A model generated the notes under the pieces. It saw only the letters and a list, made by a program, of their open reading frames with translations, searched no databases and was not told where the DNA came from. Both the position numbers and the translations under genes were made by a program. This document shows, in pieces, positions 41,628 to 48,943 of a stretch of DNA of 64,000 bases; the stretch's first letter is position 1; each line of letters starts with the position of its first letter. This stretch comes from Glycomyces amatae. Its GTDB lineage: Bacteria > Actinomycetota > Actinomycetes > Mycobacteriales > Micromonosporaceae. The DNA is taken from positions 22,432 through 86,431 of the forward strand of contig NZ_JAJLQZ010000022.1 of NCBI RefSeq assembly GCF_020991375.1, written 5' to 3'.

Positions 41628-42851
41628 ATGCGCCTGATCGCCCCGCTCTGGTCCCGGGCCACCTACCGCGGGTGGGTCTGGATGATCCTCGGCGGGGCGC
41701 TCATGATGCCGTTCATGATGGTCGGCGCCGTCTTCTACAACTGGCGCCGCCCCGAGAGCGGCTTCGACGGCATCCTCCACCCCGCCGTCTACCTCGGCGT
41801 CCTCCCGCTCGTCGCCGCCGTCTCCCTGCTCCTGCCCGACCGCGAGGTCGAGCGCACCGCCGCCCGCCGCCTCCTCGACGCCCGGTTCGCCTCCCCCGAC
41901 GACGGCACCTGGAACGCGCGCTGGCGCACCGGCTGCTGGTTCACCCTCCACGCCGCGGTCGGCGGCCTCGTCAGCGGCGTCACGCTGGCCACGGTGCCCT
42001 TCACCGTCTACCTCGCCTACTACGGCACCCTCCTGGCGACCGGCGGGCTCGCCGAGCCCCCGGACCCCTACTGGGGCTGGTTCGTCGAGTGGGGGACGGT
42101 CACCGGGCCGCTGCTGCTGGCCGCCCTCATCGGCTTCGTCGCCGCCGCCACCGCGGGCATGAAGGCCCTCGCGCCGAGGCTGCTGGGGCAGAGCGCCGCC
42201 GACCGCCTGGCCGCCTCCCGGGCCGAGTCCGCCCGCCTGGCCGCCCGCAATCGCATCGCCCGCGAACTGCACGACTCGGTGGGCCACGCCCTGTCGGTCG
42301 TCGTCGTCCAGTCCGAGGCCGCCGCCCGCCTCATCGCCGCCGACCCCGCCTTCGCGGCCGAGGCCATGACCGCCGTCGGCGAGACCGCCCGCGGCGCCCT
42401 CGCCGAACTCGACGCCGTCATCGGGGCCCTGCGCGAGGACCGGGACGGCTCCCGGGCCCCGCAGCGCGACCTCGCCGACCTCGAGGCGCTCGCGGCCGAG
42501 TCCGGGGTCGACGCCGACCTCCAGGTCACCGGCGACCCCGGCGCCCTGAGCCGCCTGGCCTCCCGCGAGATCTACCGGATCGTCCAGGAGTCGCTGACGA
42601 ACGTGCTGCGCCACGCCGACGAGCCCCGCGCGGCCGTGGCGGTCGCGGTGGGGGAGCGGGAGTGCACCGTCACCGTCACCAGCCCCGCGGCCCGCAGGCC
42701 CCGCCGCCGGACCGGCAGGGGCGGGCGCGGCCTCATCGGCATGGCCGAGCGCGCCGCCGTGCTCGGCGGGACCGCCGAAACCGACTGGACCCCCGGGCGG
42801 TGGACCGTCCGGGCCGCCGTTCCGCTCGAGACCGGGAAGGCCGAGGAATGA
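41628..42851 (+). CDS. Sensor histidine kinase (HisKA_3/NarL-partner type)
   Basis: 407 residues. The N-terminal half holds about four membrane spans (WMILGGALMMPFMMVGAVF, AVYLGVLPLVAAVSLLL and others). Then come a dimerisation/phosphoacceptor helix with ARELHDSVGHALSVVVVQSE, His being the phosphorylated residue, and an HATPase_c domain (REIYRIVQESLTNVLRHA; GRGGRGLIGMAERAAVLGG). The signal sensed is unknown. ATG 41628 fits the leaderless -10; GTG 41601 would add nine residues. Coupled by ATGA to the response regulator gene. Confidence 0.93.
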   Translation: MRLIAPLWSRATYRGWVWMILGGALMMPFMMVGAVFYNWRRPESGFDGILHPAVYLGVLPLVAAVSLLLPDREVERTAARRLLDARFASPDDGTWNARWRTGCWFTLHAAVGGLVSGVTLATVPFTVYLAYYGTLLATGGLAEPPDPYWGWFVEWGTVTGPLLLAALIGFVAAATAGMKALAPRLLGQSAADRLAASRAESARLAARNRIARELHDSVGHALSVVVVQSEAAARLIAADPAFAAEAMTAVGETARGALAELDAVIGALREDRDGSRAPQRDLADLEALAAESGVDADLQVTGDPGALSRLASREIYRIVQESLTNVLRHADEPRAAVAVAVGERECTVTVTSPAARRPRRRTGRGGRGLIGMAERAAVLGGTAETDWTPGRWTVRAAVPLETGKAEE

Positions 42852-43489
42852 CCGCACCGCTGCGCATCGCGCTGATCGACGACGAGGCCCTGATCCGCTC
42901 CGGGTTCGCCGCCATCATCGGCGCCGAACCCGACCTGGAGGTCGTGGCCGAAGGGGCCGACGGGGTCGACGCGCTCGCCATCGCCCGCTCCGGCAGGGCC
43001 GACGTGATGCTCATGGACGTGCGGATGCCGAAGGTGGACGGCATCCAGGCCACCGAACGGATCGTGTCCGAACTGGACGATCCGCCGAAGATCCTGGTGG
43101 TCACCACCTTCGACAACGACGACTACGTGTGGCAGGCGCTGCGGGCCGGCGCCGACGGGTTCCTGCTCAAGCGCACCCGCCTCGAGGACCTCCTGGCGGC
43201 CGTGCGGCTCGTGGCCCGCACCGACGCGCTCCTGTTCCCCGAGGCCGTCCGGCGCCTCGCCGCGGCCACACCGAAACGCAAGCCGCCCAAAGGGATCAAT
43301 GACTTGAGCGACCGCGAGCGCGAGGTCCTCACCCTCGCGGCCCGCGGCCTGTCGAACGCCGAGATCGCGGCCGAGCTGTTCCTCGGCCGCGAGACCGTCA
43401 AGACCCACCTGAGCAGCGTCTACACCAAGCTCGGCGTCCGCGACCGCACGCAGGCCGTGATCGCGGCCTACGAAGGCGGCCTCGTCTGA
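42848..43489 (+). CDS. NarL/FixJ-family response regulator
   Basis: 213 residues. Receiver domain with acidic pocket LIDDEAL, phosphoacceptor Asp in VMLMDVRMP, and conserved Lys in FLLKRTR. LuxR-type HTH at the C-terminus (LSDREREVLTLAARGLSNAEIAAELFLGRETVKTHLSSVY). Cognate partner of the kinase, whose stop overlaps its ATG by 4 bases. Targets are unknown; no membrane transporter follows in the operon. Confidence 0.95.
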   Translation: MTAPLRIALIDDEALIRSGFAAIIGAEPDLEVVAEGADGVDALAIARSGRADVMLMDVRMPKVDGIQATERIVSELDDPPKILVVTTFDNDDYVWQALRAGADGFLLKRTRLEDLLAAVRLVARTDALLFPEAVRRLAAATPKRKPPKGINDLSDREREVLTLAARGLSNAEIAAELFLGRETVKTHLSSVYTKLGVRDRTQAVIAAYEGGLV

Positions 43490-43868
43490 GCGCAGGCCCC
43501 GGCGGCGCGGCCGGACCCCGGCCCAGAGATTGCGGACGCCCCGAGGCCCTGTTGACGAACTCCCGGGGTGGCGGGGTCCGAGTCCATGAGTCGGTTCGGG
43601 CCGCAAGGCGGCAGGCGCTCCGGATACCGGTGTCGTATCCGGAGGGCCGACGACGCGGTGGTGCGAGCCATCGACCGGACGCCACGCAGCGGCGTCCGGC
43701 CCGGGTGGTCGCGGGAGGGCGGCCGGATGCCGACCGGTAGCGTCCCTGAACATCACACCTAGGAGGCGGCGGGGGATCCCTGACGGCCGTCGTCCGGCCC
43801 GCCTCCCGTCGCGCCACTCGGACCGGTACGGCCGCGCCGCATACGTCTCCGCCGCCCGCCACCGCCTC
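43490..43868. other. 379-base intergenic region with hairpins and an inverted repeat
   Basis: No gene supported. It holds two perfect hairpins: CTCCGGATAC/GTATCCGGAG with a 7-base loop (43618-43644), and CCGGACGCC/GGCGTCCGG with a 7-base loop (43675-43699). It also holds a 12-base inverted repeat, CCTAGGAGGCGG (43758-43769) and CCGCCTCCTAGG (43862-43873), the second arm overlapping the stop codon of the next gene. The hairpins could end transcription from either side. Confidence 0.6.
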
Positions 43869-44324
43869 CTAGGCGTCGAAGACGGTCGCGCCCTCGACCG
43901 CGGCGTCCTCCGCGGTGAAGCCGTCGGAGGCGATGCCCGGGACCGCGCCGCCGTCGGTCAGGACGCCGCCGTCCGCGAACGCGCCGCCTCCGGTCGACCC
44001 GGCGTCGGACTCGGCGGCGGCGAACGCCGTCGTCGCCTCCTCGTCGGCCTCGCCGCCGCTCGCGGCCACCGCCGCCAGCGCCGCCTCCATGCCGTGCAGG
44101 GTCCCCCGCAGGTACTGGAGGTTCCGCCAAGTGGCGGCGTGGAACTCCAGGTACCGCCCCGCCGCGTCGGCCGCGCCCGGCGCGGTCCCGAACGCCGGGG
44201 CCCGGCTCAGCGTCCCGGTGCCCAGCACGGGCACCACCTGGTTCTCGAGCGTCTCGAGCAGCCCCAGCAGGAACTGCCGGTACTCCTCGATCGCCTCGGG
44301 GTCGAACACCCGCTCCTGCGCCAT
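43869..44324 (-). CDS. Unknown protein of a type VII substrate-like cluster
   Basis: 151 residues. The first 90 form an all-helical, WXG100-sized region (FDPEAIEEYRQFLLGLLETL; FHAATWRNLQYLRGTLHGM). The rest is a low-complexity Gly/Ala/Asp tail. No signal peptide or membrane span. The helical hairpin with a central Trp-x-x-Leu resembles small ESX substrates or their partners, but I cannot name a family. ATG 44324 is preceded by AGGAGG, and the gene begins 12 bases after the stop of the 553-residue gene, so they are co-transcribed. Confidence 0.65.
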   Translation of the reverse strand: MAQERVFDPEAIEEYRQFLLGLLETLENQVVPVLGTGTLSRAPAFGTAPGAADAAGRYLEFHAATWRNLQYLRGTLHGMEAALAAVAASGGEADEEATTAFAAAESDAGSTGGGAFADGGVLTDGGAVPGIASDGFTAEDAAVEGATVFDA

Positions 44325-44336
44325 CGCGCGCCTCCT

Positions 44337-45998
44337 CTAGCTGTAGGGGTCGTCGCCGGGCCTGACGTAGCCCCAGACGTTCTCGGTCTCGCGGAAGGCG
44401 AGGTCCTCCTCCTCGGCCTCCTCGTCCTCTTCGGACTTCTCAGAGCGCTTGCGGGCGTCGGCCGCCTGCTGCCCGCCCACCACCGCGGTCCTGGCGCCGA
44501 CACCGCCGCCCGAGCCGCCGGTCGACCCGGCCGGACCGGCCGTCCCCGCCGGGCCGAACACCCCCGGAGCCGTCGCGCCGTAGACCGCGCCGCCGCCGGT
44601 CACCGCCCCGCCCGCGGCCGCGGGCGCGACCGGGACGCCGCCACCGCCACCGCCGCCGAAGCCGAGCCCGCCCCCGGCGGCCAGGCCGCCCGAGACCGCG
44701 CCGTCCACCGCGGCCGGCCCGTCCGAGGACGCCTTCTCCTCCGCCGCCACCTCCTCGGTGCGCACCGAGCCGTCCCCGCCGGGCGGGACCGGGGTCGGGT
44801 CCTGCGTCGCCTGCGGGACCGCCGGCGGCGCGGGCTGCTCCATCGGAGGCGGCTCCAAGTCCATGTAGGACGCGTCCGCGACGTCCGGGCAGGGCCGGTC
44901 CGCCCCGCCCGCGCTCAACGCCGCCAACTGCTCGCTCTGGCCCGCCCGCTTCTCGCCGATCGCCTCGTCGATCGCGGCGTGCCGCTCGGCGTACCCGGCC
45001 AGCTCCGACGCGATGCGGTCGCCGAAGGCGGCCGCGGCCTCCTCGCCCGCCTGCAACCGGTCCTGCGGCAGCACCCCCGCGACCGGTGCCGCCGAAGGCC
45101 CCGACCGCTGCTCGATGAAGGCCCGGACCTCGGCGGCCAGCGCGGCGTCCGCGCCGCCGAGCCCGAGCGCCCGCTCGGCCTCCTCGCAGGTCATCAGGAT
45201 GCAGTCGCCGTGCCACCAGCCGGGCCTGACATGGACCGCGACCAGGTTCGTCCACCCGCCCTCGGCGCCGACCATCGGCGCCGGATAGGGGAGCTCGCCC
45301 GAGTCCCCGCCTTGGAGCGTGTAGATCGCCTCCTCGCGGTGCTCGAGCTCCCCGGTCGCGTCCTCGATGTCGTCCAGCACGCCCTGCACGAGCCCGCGGA
45401 CCTGGTCGACCTGGTCGGCGAAAGCGTCGAAGTCCGTTCCGGCCCAACCGGACGACAGCTCGGCGAGCTTCGTCCTGATCAGGCCCGGCCAGTCGCCCAT
45501 CACCGCGGCGACCTCCTCGTCCCAGCCGGTGCGCAGGCGCCGCACCGAGAACGCGTCCGGGTCCAGCGGGCGCACCGCGCCGACCGCCGAGCGGAAGTCG
45601 TCCTCGGTCGGGTAGGACATCCCCTCGCAGCGGGGTGTGAACCGGCCCAGCTGCCCCTCGACCGGCACGGCCGAGACCAGCTGCTCCCAGTCGGCCTCGG
45701 CCGGGTGCGCCACCGGATGCGGGCAGGTCCCCGCCGCGCACCCGGCCCGCTCCGCGCCGGACCCGCCCGTGTCGCCGAAGGCGATCTCCGAGCTGGCGGT
45801 CGCGGTCTCCATCCCCGTGTAGGCCGAATCGTCGTACCCGTAGAGCGCGTCGTCGTAGGCCGCGCCCCCGTCGAGGACGACGGCGTCCTCGACGGCCGGC
45901 TCGGCGTACGCCGCCGGATCGGCCTCGAAGACCGTCACGTACTCCGAACCCGCGTCGCCCGCGGGGGCCGAGCCCTCGATGAAACCCGCGTCGGTCAT
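44337..45998 (-). CDS. Large WXG-like protein with disordered C-terminus
   Basis: 553 residues. An acidic N-terminal segment is followed by a helical region with the WxG-type turn SSGWAGTDFDAFADQVDQVRG (W-A-G) and long flanking helices (about residues 150-250), as in WXG100 proteins. A second helical part carries QDRLQAGEEAAAAFGDRIASEL. From about residue 390 to the end the chain is Pro/Gly/Ala-rich and probably disordered, closing with a Lys/Glu block and NVWGYVRPGDDPYS. The last motif resembles the end of the 470-residue protein on the other strand (DVWGIGTAEGNPY). ATG 45998 has GGGAGG upstream. Likely a type VII secreted or cell-surface protein; no function can be given. Confidence 0.65.
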   Translation of the reverse strand: MTDAGFIEGSAPAGDAGSEYVTVFEADPAAYAEPAVEDAVVLDGGAAYDDALYGYDDSAYTGMETATASSEIAFGDTGGSGAERAGCAAGTCPHPVAHPAEADWEQLVSAVPVEGQLGRFTPRCEGMSYPTEDDFRSAVGAVRPLDPDAFSVRRLRTGWDEEVAAVMGDWPGLIRTKLAELSSGWAGTDFDAFADQVDQVRGLVQGVLDDIEDATGELEHREEAIYTLQGGDSGELPYPAPMVGAEGGWTNLVAVHVRPGWWHGDCILMTCEEAERALGLGGADAALAAEVRAFIEQRSGPSAAPVAGVLPQDRLQAGEEAAAAFGDRIASELAGYAERHAAIDEAIGEKRAGQSEQLAALSAGGADRPCPDVADASYMDLEPPPMEQPAPPAVPQATQDPTPVPPGGDGSVRTEEVAAEEKASSDGPAAVDGAVSGGLAAGGGLGFGGGGGGGVPVAPAAAGGAVTGGGAVYGATAPGVFGPAGTAGPAGSTGGSGGGVGARTAVVGGQQAADARKRSEKSEEDEEAEEEDLAFRETENVWGYVRPGDDPYS

Positions 45999-46104
45999 GC
46001 CGGTGCACCTCCCTGGTCGCTCCTGGTGGTGCGCCAATGGAAGAACGGCCCGCCACGGAATCGCCCCGACTTCGCTCCAGCGGGGTCGGGACGGGGCTGG
46101 GGCG

Positions 46105-46136
46105 GCCCGGGGCACATTGCAGTGGAGGCCCCGGGC
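46105..46136 (+). promoter_or_regulatory. Possible promoter inside an inverted repeat
   Basis: GCCCGGGG (46105-46112) and CCCCGGGC (46129-46136) flank CACATT (46113-46118), a possible -10, in the 173-base divergent spacer of the type VII-like cluster. Confidence 0.3.
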
Positions 46137-46171
46137 ACGCCCCGGGCGCGGCACGTCGGAGGAGGAACGGC

Positions 46172-46492
46172 ATGGACGTGTTCATGGAAGTGGAGCGGGT
46201 GCGCGGCGGCGGCGCGGACCTGGAGAGCCTCGCGCCGGGGGCCCGCCGGGCCTCCGAGCGCGTGCAGGCGCCCGCCGAGACCGCCGCGTCGGCCAACGCC
46301 GGGTTCTTCACCGGCGAGGCGGGCGTCCAGTGGCAGGCCGCGCTCGGCGCCGTCACCGAAGGCGTCGAGCGGCGCCTCGCCTGGCAGGGCGTGCAGGTGA
46401 CCGGCAGCGCCGACGATTTCGACGGGGCCGACCGCGGGGTCGGCGGCGACCTCGCGGCGATCGAGCGGGCCATGCCCGCGCGGCGCGGATAG
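46172..46492 (+). CDS. EspC/WXG100-like small protein
   Basis: 106 residues, no signal peptide, predicted two-helix hairpin. The body (GADLESLAPGARRASERVQAPAETAA...) and the end with RRLAWQGVQVTGSADDFDGADRGVG fit small ESX-secreted proteins of the EspC type (PF10824-like). DDFDGADR would be the YxxxD-like export signal, with Phe for Tyr. ATG 46172 is preceded by GGAGGAGG. Nine bases separate it from the following 470-residue gene; small and large substrates are often exported as a pair. Confidence 0.65.
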   Translation: MDVFMEVERVRGGGADLESLAPGARRASERVQAPAETAASANAGFFTGEAGVQWQAALGAVTEGVERRLAWQGVQVTGSADDFDGADRGVGGDLAAIERAMPARRG

Positions 46493-46501
46493 GAGGCCCC
46501 C

Positions 46502-47914
46502 ATGCCCACGTATGCGGAGGCGCTGGCCGCCGACCCGTCCGGGTTCGTCGACTACGCCGCGGAGATGACCTCGGCCGGGACCGACCTGACCGACCACCGG
46601 GCCGAGTACGACGATCTGGTCGCCGCCATCAACACGGGCTGGCGGGACCGGGCGAACACCGCGTTCAACGACGACGTCGCCACCGTCGACGCCCATGTGG
46701 ACGAGGTGGTCTCGCAGGTCGACCAGGCCGCCGAGCTGCTGGGGACCGGCGGCGGGCAGATGGCGTCGCAAGTGGAGCAGTTGCAGGCCGCCGACGCGGC
46801 CTACCGCGGCGCCGGGTTCAACGTGCAGGCCGAGCCGCGCGTCGAGCTCGGGGCCGTCCACTGGGCGGCGATCGCCGCCGCCGGGCCGTTCGGGCCCGTG
46901 CTCCAGGCCGTCTACCAGGCCCGCGCCGACGAGGGGACGAGGCGGCTCCGGCTCGGCCTCGCGATGCTCACCGCGACCGACGCCATCACCGGCGCCGCCC
47001 TGACCGCGGCGGCGCAGGAGCTCAAGCCCTTGGAGGACAAGGGCGGCCCCGACAACACGATCTGCCCGCCGGTCGTCGGCGAGGACGACGGACCCGGCCG
47101 GGACGAGCCGGGCCGCAAGGGCGAGGACGAGTCCGGCGAGAAGACCGCCGAGGACCGGGACGGCAAGGGCGAGAAGGACGAGGACGACGACAAGTCCGGA
47201 AAGGACGATGACGGGGACGGCGACAGGACCGAGGACGACAGGGAGCAGCGGGACGACCGACCCGACCCCGAACAGCGGACCGAAGCCCCGCAACCGGACG
47301 CCGACCGGCCCGAAGGCCAGGTCCCCGGCATGGAGCAGCCCGATCTCGCCGCGCCCGAGGTCCCCGACTACCAGGGCCCCGACCTGGCCGCGCCCGAGGT
47401 CCCCGACTACCAGGGCCCCGACCTGGCCGCGCCCGAGATCCCCGAGTACGAGAGCACCTGGGACCCGGGCGAACTCGGCGACGCCGAACCTATGTCCGGC
47501 GGCCTGGCCGCCGGCGGCGGCATCGGCGGCGGCCTCCCCAGCGGCGGCGCCGGTGCGGCGGACCTGCCCTCCGGCGGTTCGGGCACCGCGCCCGGCGGGG
47601 TCTTCGCGTCCACGGCCGCGGGCGGGGCGCCCGCCGCGGGGACCGGTTCCGGTGCCAGGCCCGGCGCGGGCGGCTTCATGGGCGCCCCCGGCGCCCGCGG
47701 CGCGGCCGTCCCCGACGACGAGGTCGAACGCGAGTCGTTCCTGGTCGAGGACCCCGAAGAGGACGTGTGGGGCATCGGCACCGCCGAGGGCAACCCCTAC
47801 GTCGACTACCAGGAGGAGCAGTCCGCCCAGAGCGAGCTGCCGCCCCTGCCGCCGGTCGAGGAGATCCCCCCGTTCACCCTCCCCGGCTTCGACCTGCCCG
47901 CCGACAAGCCCTGA
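46502..47914 (+). CDS. Large type VII substrate-like protein with repeats
   Basis: 470 residues. Residues 1 to about 175 are helical, with AAINTGWRDRANTAFNDDVATV (W-R-D in the WXG turn position). About residues 185-270 are a highly charged Asp/Glu/Lys/Arg region. Then come three 13-residue repeats PDLAAPE(V/I)P(D/E)Y, a Gly/Ala/Ser-rich stretch, and an acidic end with EEDVWGIGTAEGNPYVDYQ. The Pro-rich and charged parts suggest an extended stalk. The VWG...PY ending is shared with the divergent 553-residue protein. ATG 46502 has TAGGAGG upstream. Function unknown. Confidence 0.65.
   Translation: MPTYAEALAADPSGFVDYAAEMTSAGTDLTDHRAEYDDLVAAINTGWRDRANTAFNDDVATVDAHVDEVVSQVDQAAELLGTGGGQMASQVEQLQAADAAYRGAGFNVQAEPRVELGAVHWAAIAAAGPFGPVLQAVYQARADEGTRRLRLGLAMLTATDAITGAALTAAAQELKPLEDKGGPDNTICPPVVGEDDGPGRDEPGRKGEDESGEKTAEDRDGKGEKDEDDDKSGKDDDGDGDRTEDDREQRDDRPDPEQRTEAPQPDADRPEGQVPGMEQPDLAAPEVPDYQGPDLAAPEVPDYQGPDLAAPEIPEYESTWDPGELGDAEPMSGGLAAGGGIGGGLPSGGAGAADLPSGGSGTAPGGVFASTAAGGAPAAGTGSGARPGAGGFMGAPGARGAAVPDDEVERESFLVEDPEEDVWGIGTAEGNPYVDYQEEQSAQSELPPLPPVEEIPPFTLPGFDLPADKP
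47339..47455 (+). repeat. Three 39-bp in-frame tandem repeats
   Basis: Units at 47339, 47378 and 47417, each coding for 13 residues PDLAAPEVPDYQG. The third has diverged at its end (IPEYES). Copies one and two differ at few bases, which suggests recent expansion. Confidence 0.85.
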
Positions 47915-48068
47915 CGCCGTGGGGGACCGGGCCGCGCCCGGTCCTCCACGGCGCGCCGGTCGGCTCGATGAGGCGGCCGGGCCGCATCCCGCCGGGTCGG
48001 CGGACACCGCTTCGGCGGGGTCCGCCGCCGCGCAGCGTCCGTTGCAGTGGCGCCGCCGGGACGCCCGC

Positions 48069-48104
48069 CCGGCCCGCCGCCCGACTCCGCAGGCGGCGGG
48101 CCGG
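48069..48104. terminator. Bidirectional hairpin terminator
   Basis: A perfect 13-bp stem CCGGCCCGCCGCC/GGCGGCGGGCCGG with a 10-base loop, between the convergent 470-residue gene and the YbaB-like gene. Confidence 0.75.
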
Positions 48105-48109
48105 TCCCG

Positions 48110-48784
48110 TCAGCGCGGCACCGCGTCCACGAGCGCCGCCAAGCGGTCGGCCGCGCGCCGCTGCGCCAGCCCGATCGCCGCGGAGGCCTCCGCGGCGAGC
48201 TGCTCGTACTCGGTGTCCACGGTGATGTTCGGGACCGTGAACCGGAACGCGGTCAACCGCCCCGCCAAGGTCACCTCGGCCTCGCACACGTCGTCCTCCC
48301 CGCCGCCGGACGCGAACCGCTCGGGCGAGCGCGCCGTCCACTCCCGCAGGTCCGCCGAGCGCGGATCGGGCGCGCACCGCGCCAGCAGGTCCGCGCCGAT
48401 CCGCTCGACGCGCATGACGTGCTCCGCCCGGGCCTCCTCGGCCGCGTCCCAGGCCGCCTCGATCGCCTTCGCCACCGCCCTGCCGCTCATGCGGTCCACC
48501 GTGGGGCTCAGCGCCAGCGACCCCAGCCGCCCGGTGTAGTCCAGCCGCAGCCACACCACCCGTCCCGCGTCGGTGCCGTCGAATCCGGCGCCCATCAGCT
48601 GCCCGGCGATCGCCCCCGCCCGCGCCGCCGCCTCTGCCGCCGCCGCGACCCGCTCGCGCGTCGGCGCCTCCGACAGCACCCGCACGGCGTGGTCCCGCAT
48701 CGGACCCTCGGGCAGCTGCGCGGCTGCGGCGCGCGCCGCCGCGAGACGGTCCTCGTATCCCTCCGGAATCGCGATCCTGTCCAT
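48110..48784 (-). CDS. YbaB/EbfC-like protein of the type VII-like cluster
   Basis: 224 residues. The middle segment (GRVVWLRLDYTGRLGSLALSP...DRMSGRAVAKAIEAAWDAAEEA) has the pattern of actinobacterial YbaB/EbfC-like DNA-binding proteins, which are common accessory genes in ESX-type clusters. The C-terminal part has CEAEVTLAGRLTAFRFTVPNI followed by helices and is not familiar. ATG 48784 follows AGAGGAGG. It converges on the large substrate-like gene. A role in expression or as a partner of the neighbours is possible. Confidence 0.6.
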   Translation of the reverse strand: MDRIAIPEGYEDRLAAARAAAAQLPEGPMRDHAVRVLSEAPTRERVAAAAEAAARAGAIAGQLMGAGFDGTDAGRVVWLRLDYTGRLGSLALSPTVDRMSGRAVAKAIEAAWDAAEEARAEHVMRVERIGADLLARCAPDPRSADLREWTARSPERFASGGGEDDVCEAEVTLAGRLTAFRFTVPNITVDTEYEQLAAEASAAIGLAQRRAADRLAALVDAVPR

Positions 48785-48895
48785 CGGGGCCTCCTCTTCG
48801 ACTCGTTCGATACGGCCTCCCCGGATGCTCGCCCACGCCTCCCCAGATCCGCCCTCGAATCGTCACGCCTCGCCGACCGGGCCCCGCCCGTCCTT

Positions 48896-48909
48896 GTGGG
48901 ACACTGGAG
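48896..48909 (+). promoter_or_regulatory. Extended -10 motif (SARP gene)
   Basis: GTGGGACACTGGAG contains an extended -10, TGG-GACACT. The same 14 bases occur 38 bases before the def start codon distance-wise (55091-55104), and GACACTGGAG occurs at 41589. The predicted start is near 48912, giving a leader of about 32 bases. Confidence 0.4.
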
Positions 48910-48943
48910 TCCCCCTTTCCGCGGTGCTGAAAGCGACGACGCC

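Noticed and set aside
43568..43762. Short open frame in the 43.5-43.9 kb gap
   Set aside because: No ribosome binding site and an Arg-rich random composition. It spans both hairpins, so it is not a likely gene.
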